Origin: Sycobia sp. Sy_11
Taxonomy: Eukaryota; Arthropoda; Insecta; Hymenoptera; Epichrysomallidae
Reading direction: 5' to 3'
NCBI GenBank assembly: GCA_018907035.1
Contig: JACCIC010000206.1
Coordinates: forward strand, 801,001-865,000
Length of the DNA: 64,000 nt
The position numbers and the translations under genes are program-made. The notes beneath the pieces are model-generated. The model saw only the letters and a program-made list of their open reading frames with translations. It had not been told where the DNA came from and did no database searches. Positions 58,774-64,000 of this stretch are shown here, piece by piece (within the stretch, counting starts at the first letter, position 1; every line of letters begins with the position of its first letter).

Positions 58774-58964
58774 AACTTCCTTCTCCCCGGCCGATCTGGT
58801 CCCCGCGGACGGGAGGTTCGATTGCCTTTGTCCGCGGATATGCGGGAGACAGTATTTTTTCGCTGTCGCCGAGAGGGAATATCTATACAGCGGATGAAGC
58901 GCCCTTCGACCCCCCGCCCCCGCCCTTTCGGCCCCCGCGGCTCGTTCATTGACTAGGACAAAAG
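58774..58964 (+). CDS. Candidate internal exon (191 nt), doubtful
   Basis: Preceded by a pyrimidine-rich CGTTTCTTTTCAG acceptor (AG at 58772-58773) and followed by ACAAAAG and GTGAGC, a good donor at 58965. All three frames are open over most of it and each ends in a stop shortly before the donor, so coding phase cannot be set. A non-coding transcript exon is equally possible. Confidence 0.15.
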
Positions 58965-58978
58965 GTGAGCGAGCCGCG
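58936..58978. other. Perfect 9-bp inverted repeat enclosing a splice-donor-like site
   Basis: CGCGGCTCG (58936-58944) pairs with CGAGCCGCG (58970-58978). The 25-base loop carries GGACAAAAGGTGAG, so the donor-like GT lies in the loop just before the right arm. Confidence 0.55.
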
Positions 58979-59057
58979 TTTCGCTCAAACTACAAAGAGT
59001 TGTAATTTACCGATGAAATTCGATTTTTCTGCTCGCCTTATTCCTTTCGTACTGAAT

Positions 59058-59061
<4 letters not shown>

Positions 59062-59119
<58 letters not shown>
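59062..59119. repeat. (GA)n microsatellite
   Basis: 58 bp pure. Confidence 0.98.
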
Positions 59120-59125
<6 letters not shown>

Positions 59126-59802
59126 GGGAGCGAGAAAGGGGAGTAAGAGCGAACACTGGAATTAATGGAACCTAAGGGAGCAGACGACAGGAGATTGTTT
59201 GTATTATAATGCTGGCGGTCTCGTCTTTTTCAATGAGAATGCAGGGAACCAAACAGGTTAAATTTAATAACTTTCGTATTTCATAATTAAGACAAATATA
59301 TAAGTAATCCTTATGCATTATAAGCATTGTAGATTTAATTATCAATTAACGGTGGATTTTTCCTCAATAATCCTACTTTTATTCGAGTAAAAAGAATTGT
59401 ATAATAAAATTTATATTCTTCTTTTATATTAGTCATTATTTTTTTTTTAGTTTAGACGAGGATTAAGATGGAATACCGACATTTTAAATTATTTTCAGAG
59501 GAGAGAAAAAAGTATAGAAGTTAATCAATATTTTCTAACAGTTATACGTCCACTACACGTAAATCAAGCTTCGTTTGATATAGCAATTTCACCTCGAATT
59601 TATCCTGGAGTTCTACAATGCATTAAATTGTAATTATAATAAGTAACACTTTGAAATATTTAAACGAAGAAAGAGGAAAGACGGACTGTTCGTCGCGAGC
59701 TGCACAATTACACAATGTAAAAGTCCCCTTCAGCTACTGAGGAGCAAAAAGAGAACGTAATTAACGAAAGTGTTATTTTACATTAACTTGGTATATCAAA
59801 CG

Positions 59803-59805
<3 letters not shown>
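59120..59805. other. AT-rich non-coding stretch
   Basis: Nothing recognisable. Confidence 0.55.

Positions 59806-59835
<30 letters not shown>
59806..59835. repeat. (TA)n microsatellite
   Basis: 30 bp pure. Confidence 0.96.
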
Positions 59836-59840
<5 letters not shown>

Positions 59841-60600
59841 AATAGGGATAGGAATGCGACGTGCCGCCGTATTATGCGCCGGCTGAAAATTGGCCAATAT
59901 TTGAGCGAGTAAAATTCCCACAATAATAAGCACTTAAGCGTCGGCGGCGCTACGCTCTATAGAAATGAAAAGCACCGGGGAAGAGAGAACAAAAACCCAG
60001 GTTCTAGGTGAAGGAGTAGGTGGCGGAGGGGGAGGCGGCCGGTCGACAGCGAAAGTAGAGAAAGAGAGAGAGAGAGAGAAAAAAAAGAGGGCTGCTCCCC
60101 GACAGTGAGCCGCGTCGTCCGTCGGTCGTCGCGTGTATTATATACGGCAACGAGACAGCGTCTAGCCGACGTCAAAAAGTCAGTTATTGCTGTTGTTGTT
60201 GTTGCTGTTGTTGTTATTCTCGTCGGCGTTGCCCCCCCCCCCCCCCACGCACAGGTCTCTCGCGAAATAGAGAGCAAGGGCTCAGAGGGGCGAAATAATA
60301 TGCGCTCAAACGGCGGGGCAATGGGCCTCGTTCCCAATCCGTCAGAGAAAGAAAAAATCGGTTTCGCTTTCGTGGACGGACGTTTGAAAATTTCCATAAA
60401 GAGCTCCAAACCAAAGAATTTTCCGGAGCCGCGCCATCGGGATTTGCGTCTACGCCTGTGTCGTGTCGTTTCCGCATATATGTGTAATATAGACTATACA
60501 AGTATTAAACGGTCCCTTTTTCAGAACTCCCCGCATGGCGCCGTGGATATAATACACTGCGGCACCGAGATTCTTTCGTAGTTGGAGTTTAAATACGCGA
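59836..60600. other. GC-rich stretch with TTG array and C-run
   Basis: GA run near 60064-60079, a TTG array and a C-run of 15 at 60232-60246. The 158-codon frame at 60105-60581 has no ATG start and its hydrophobic segment is the translated TTG array. Confidence 0.45.
60186..60217. repeat. (TTG)n trinucleotide repeat
   Basis: About ten TTG/CTG units with two C substitutions. Confidence 0.9.
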
Positions 60601-61120
60601 AAAAAACGAACTGTAACGTAAAATAATCTCTTTATGATACAAGAATTTTTATTATTATTTTAGTTAATCCGGAACAAATAATTTTGATTAATACGATGGG
60701 GTTTTTTTATCTGGTCCAATTTTTTCTTTAGTGAAATTACGTTTAACATACATTATATTACTTGACCGGCTAATTAAATAATATTATAAGAAGCAATGAT
60801 TGGTGATAATTCTCATAATAAAGAATAATATAAAATGATTATAAATATTTAAATTGATATGGTCTATCTGTAGATATTCATTTATGAATGTCAATTTATA
60901 CTATACCTAATAAATTAGAAATTTTAATTTTTCATTTGAAAATTATTTGTAAAAAATTGATAATTTATTGACAGATAAAAATGAAATTGCTGTCTAGTAA
61001 ACATCAATTGACCTATTTGAATTTTATCTGATAATTTTCTTTTATTACTGTATTACAGGCTGGATCAAGAGTAAGGTAAACCTAGAGGGAATCTATTTTC
61101 CTGGGGCATATACACGCATC

Positions 61121-61123
<3 letters not shown>
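60601..61123. other. AT-rich non-coding stretch
   Basis: Nothing recognisable. Confidence 0.55.

Positions 61124-61180
<57 letters not shown>
61124..61180. repeat. (TG)n microsatellite
   Basis: 57 bp pure, the longest TG array here. Confidence 0.98.
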
Positions 61181-61182
<2 letters not shown>

Positions 61183-61290
61183 CACAGGTCAAGCGTACAC
61201 GCCGATATACTCAAAGCGTATCCACTTACAAGCTTCTCTGTATATTAATCCGTGTTTCACAAAGCTGCCGCGATCTGACTAAGTAATGAA

Positions 61291-61291
<1 letters not shown>

Positions 61292-61341
<50 letters not shown>
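61292..61341. repeat. (TA)n microsatellite
   Basis: 50 bp pure. Confidence 0.97.
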
Positions 61342-61343
<2 letters not shown>

Positions 61344-62187
61344 AGTATAATATGCCGATACAACCCGGAAAGCTCGCTCGTGCATTGGTTTGCGCGAGTG
61401 CGAAATCTAAATTGTTGTCCCGACATGCCCAGGGCTAAAATGAACGGTGAGTGATATTTCATAATAATAATTAAGAGTTTATTGTCGCTATAAGTATGTG
61501 CCAAAAATACGTATAGAAATTCGTTTCCATTAATTAGTCGAATTAGAATTCCCGTCAATGAAGGCTAATACCATACAATAAATTGCCAGAATTCATTGCA
61601 AATCTTGGGATTAAGTGAAGTAGTCGTTTAATTGGTGCAGTACATTTACCTTAATTGAAATGTAAATACTACTTTAAAACTTAGGAACATTATTTTGGAT
61701 AAAATGCTTTGGTGAGTCGTGTGTGAATAACACCAATCAATTATAATGTTAATTATATCATTATTTTTTATTAAGACATTATTATAAATTTATACTTCTG
61801 CTAATATTAAATTATTAAAGTATAATTTAATAATATTTAATATTTCATAGCAGAATTTTGTATAATCTTGCCCGTCAGTATATCTAAAGCCAGAATTGAT
61901 ATTATGTTCAATTGAATATGAATGAAGGTGAATTTATATTATTTAAATTTCATCATAGTATGAAGGTTTTAAATTTTTACAATCCGCGATCAAATTACTG
62001 GGTAGTATAGTATAATTATTACTGAATAAATTTTCTCCGTGTATAAATTCATTAACAAGACATCGATCAATTCGAACTATTATTGTTCATCTAGATAATT
62101 GATATCTATGATTCGAATCCATTTAATTTGATAAAATTAATAGCGATCGTAATAGCAATGGCTTCTAAGCCGCGTAATTTGGAAAGG

Positions 62188-62188
<1 letters not shown>
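61342..62188. other. AT-rich non-coding stretch
   Basis: Nothing recognisable. Confidence 0.55.
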
Positions 62189-62239
<51 letters not shown>

Positions 62240-62287
62240 GTATGTACGTATGTATGTATGTATGTATGTATGATGTATGTATATATT
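62189..62287. repeat. Compound (TA)n-(TGTA)n microsatellite
   Basis: TA run to 62226, then about 12 tetranucleotide TGTA units with one C substitution near 62247 and a unit-phase break near 62272. Confidence 0.97.
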
Positions 62288-62468
62288 TCATGTACTATAT
62301 CACAAGTACAATTATAGTTCGGTTTAATATTCAGTTCATTAATTAAGCCGTCGGAGATTTAATAACGGTGAATTTCGTAACCTGTAGCGGAGCAATTTTG
62401 ACAATTCAGTGATTTGTCGGGATAAATTGCAAATAGCGCGGATCTACCGCCCGCGAGCTCAGCGCGCG

Positions 62469-62499
<31 letters not shown>

Positions 62500-62608
62500 C
62501 AATTAGTTAAAGTTGAAAATTCGGAGCTGCGCGCGAGCGCCCGCGCCTCCGTTCGACTCTCGTGTCCCGGCCATCGTTCGAAAAAATTTCTCATTTTTTC
62601 TTCTTCAG
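62288..62608. other. Moderate-GC stretch
   Basis: Contains a 29-bp TA run at 62468-62496 and ends in a strong acceptor-like sequence (TTTTTTCTTCTTCAG). Confidence 0.5.
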
Positions 62609-62683
62609 AGGCTGGACGAGGCAATCGAAGAAGTTTTTCGCAGAACCCGCGCGCTGCATCGCCGGGCAAAGCTCCCCGGCTAG
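62609..62683 (+). CDS. Candidate terminal exon fragment (24 aa), doubtful
   Basis: After a long pyrimidine tract and CAG at 62606-62608, the frame AGG CTG GAC GAG GCA ATC reads RLDEAIEEVFRRTRALHRRA, then KLPG and a stop at 62681-62683. The stretch has heptad-like amphipathic character with alternating acidic and basic residues. A different frame is open across the acceptor for 85 codons. I recognise no family, and a poly(A) signal is not evident nearby. Confidence 0.15.
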   Translation, partial: RLDEAIEEVFRRTRALHRRAKLPG

Positions 62684-63010
62684 TCGGCTGTGGGCGCTTG
62701 CGGATGCACCGTTGCTCTGGATATGGATCGCCGTCCGAGGCTGCGCCCCACTCGATATGCCAGGACTATGTAGATGGACTTTGATACGTCTATTGTTTTT
62801 TTTTGTTTTTTTTTTTTAATTAATTAATTTGAAGATTAAAAATTTCGAAAGGTCGATATCTACGTGCCTGATAATATATATGCCAATCGTACGTAAAATA
62901 TAACTACATAAATTCCATTAAATTGTACTCGATGAAAAGTAGATCGGTTTAATAATTATATTACGATCGTTAAGAATACTCGTTCTCCTGTGATTGAATT
63001 ATTAGAAAAA
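62684..63010. other. GC-rich then AT-rich non-coding stretch
   Basis: T-rich tract at 62796-62817 followed by TTAATTAATTAA. Nothing else. Confidence 0.5.
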
Positions 63011-63728
63011 TGTGTATCCCACGAGAGGCAATGTCGTAAACGTGATTTCATATTCCACGTTAAGAGGCGACGATCAAATCAACCCAATTTTCCGCGCGAG
63101 CATACGTTTCGAATACTTGCCTCCATCGCCGGCGCGACTCCCCGCCGCAACGGTTGAATTTCTTCCCTGTTTGCCCGGCACTCGTCTCCCCGTTCCTTTC
63201 GCCACTTTGGCTTTGTTTCCGCCAGCCGAGCCCCTCGCTCCGCGCCCCGACGGTTTCGCAAGTATAGCCGCGCCTAATATCAGGTCTGAAGCCCTGCGCA
63301 AACGCGCGGCCTCCCGCGCGCCTCGGAGCACCGGATATTTGCAAAATTCTCGTCGTGCACGGGATCGCGGGAGGGGTGCGTCGGCTCGAAGCGACTCGAC
63401 GACGCCGTTAATCACCCACTTCTCCCCCCCCCCTCACTCCCGCCGCCCCACACGAGATCTCATATACACGCCGACGCACAAAGAGTTCCGCTCGAGAGAG
63501 GAAACGCGATGGAAACGAACGATTAAGATATTAGCAAAGACTGCGCGGGGATGTTGGGAAATGCGAGATAGAATCGTCGGGAAAATGAGACAACAATGGG
63601 GGGGGCGGGGGCACGGCATCAGCTGGCGCGCTCTTCGATTATATCTCAGTCATCCGTGTATCCCCGGAGATCGAGAGCTGTACTCTTATACTCGGAAAAT
63701 TACAATATATCTCTATGTTGTATATGTT

Positions 63729-63732
<4 letters not shown>
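63011..63732. other. CpG-rich island
   Basis: GC-rich. A 261-codon frame (63012-63797) is overlapped by two open minus-strand frames and ends in translated TA repeat. It shows no domain, and I do not accept it as coding. Confidence 0.45.

Positions 63733-63777
<45 letters not shown>
63733..63777. repeat. (TA)n microsatellite
   Basis: 45 bp pure. Confidence 0.97.
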
Positions 63778-63779
<2 letters not shown>

Positions 63780-64000
63780 TCTACGGGGAGAAATTGATCT
63801 TTCGCGCTGCGCGCCTGATTTACCCTAATACACCTTGCGACAGTGACGGGTAGCCATTCGCCCCCCACCCCCCCCGGCGCTGCTACCTTTCACTCTTCTC
63901 GCTCCATATGCTCGCGGATGCGAGGACGGGGTATTCGGGAATATCGAAGGGAGGGTTCGGGCGGTATCGTTTTCAGGTGCGGTATAACGGCCTCCGCCCC
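63778..64000. other. GC-rich window end
   Basis: Contains a C-run at 63861-63876. No gene is recognised before the window ends. Confidence 0.5.

Larger units (their letters stand above)
58331..58990. other. CpG-rich island with exon-like tail
   Basis: GC-rich with a C-run at 58509-58519, a G-quadruplex-prone cluster and, at its end, an acceptor/donor-bounded segment and an inverted repeat. The 198-codon frame at 58360-58956 is one of several simultaneously open frames. Confidence 0.45.

Noticed and set aside
60105..60581. Frame with a hydrophobic segment resembling a membrane anchor
   Set aside because: The segment is the translation of the TTG trinucleotide array, and the frame lacks an ATG start.
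1822..63777. Regularly spaced arrays as a possible CRISPR-like or satellite system
   Set aside because: The arrays are simple dinucleotide microsatellites with unrelated spacers of irregular size, not direct repeats of a defined unit.
63012..63797. 261-codon plus-strand frame
   Set aside because: Ends in translated TA repeat and is overlapped by open minus-strand frames. There is no domain or codon pattern I trust.

Overview
This window reads as animal (eukaryotic) nuclear DNA, most likely from a hymenopteran insect such as an ant or wasp. That assignment is an inference. It rests on very dense dinucleotide microsatellites (AT, GA/CT, CA/GT), abundant undepleted CpG with many (CG)n runs, and sharp alternation every 1-3 kb between CpG-rich stretches and AT-rich stretches. 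There are no operons, ribosome-binding-site patterns or compact coding layout of a prokaryote.

I recognise no protein-coding gene, rRNA, tRNA, snRNA or known microRNA. Nearly all long open frames are artefacts: translated microsatellites (RE/ER, SL/LS, YI/IY runs) or stop-poor frames in CpG-rich DNA. The window is therefore best described as one large non-coding block, either intergenic or one or more long introns. I list a few short, unrecognised ORFs and splice-bounded exon candidates at low confidence. The least repeat-like are an ATG-initiated 172-codon frame at 33580-34098, a frame at 32199-32369 followed by a good splice donor, and possible exons at 58774-58964, 62609-62683 and 36433-36488.

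Layout: about thirty CpG-rich islands (the largest at 15.9-18.2, 20.4-23.1, 24.2-26.5, 49.9-53.8 and 54.2-57.2 kb) carry the C/G homopolymers, G-quadruplex-prone runs and most GA/CT and CG arrays. The AT-rich stretches between them (2.7-4.3, 8.2-9.5, 13.4-15.8, 18.2-20.4, 28.5-33.5, 35.3-39.5, 44.6-45.5, 46.4-47.9, 60.6-62.3 kb) have few repeats. The AT-rich part holds the only dispersed-repeat relationship I could find: two diverged copies of one element near 13.7 and 32.6 kb. The better copy has a palindromic arm, a matching inverted arm and a motif resembling the end of hammerhead-type sequences of Penelope-like retroelements. It also holds several perfect short hairpins and a recurring POU-octamer-like word.

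I did not find a convincing new biological system. The most useful leads are the dispersed element pair, the hairpin placed around a candidate splice donor at 58.9 kb with a related sequence at 45.96 kb, the three copies of an octamer-like motif, and the few non-repetitive ORFs.
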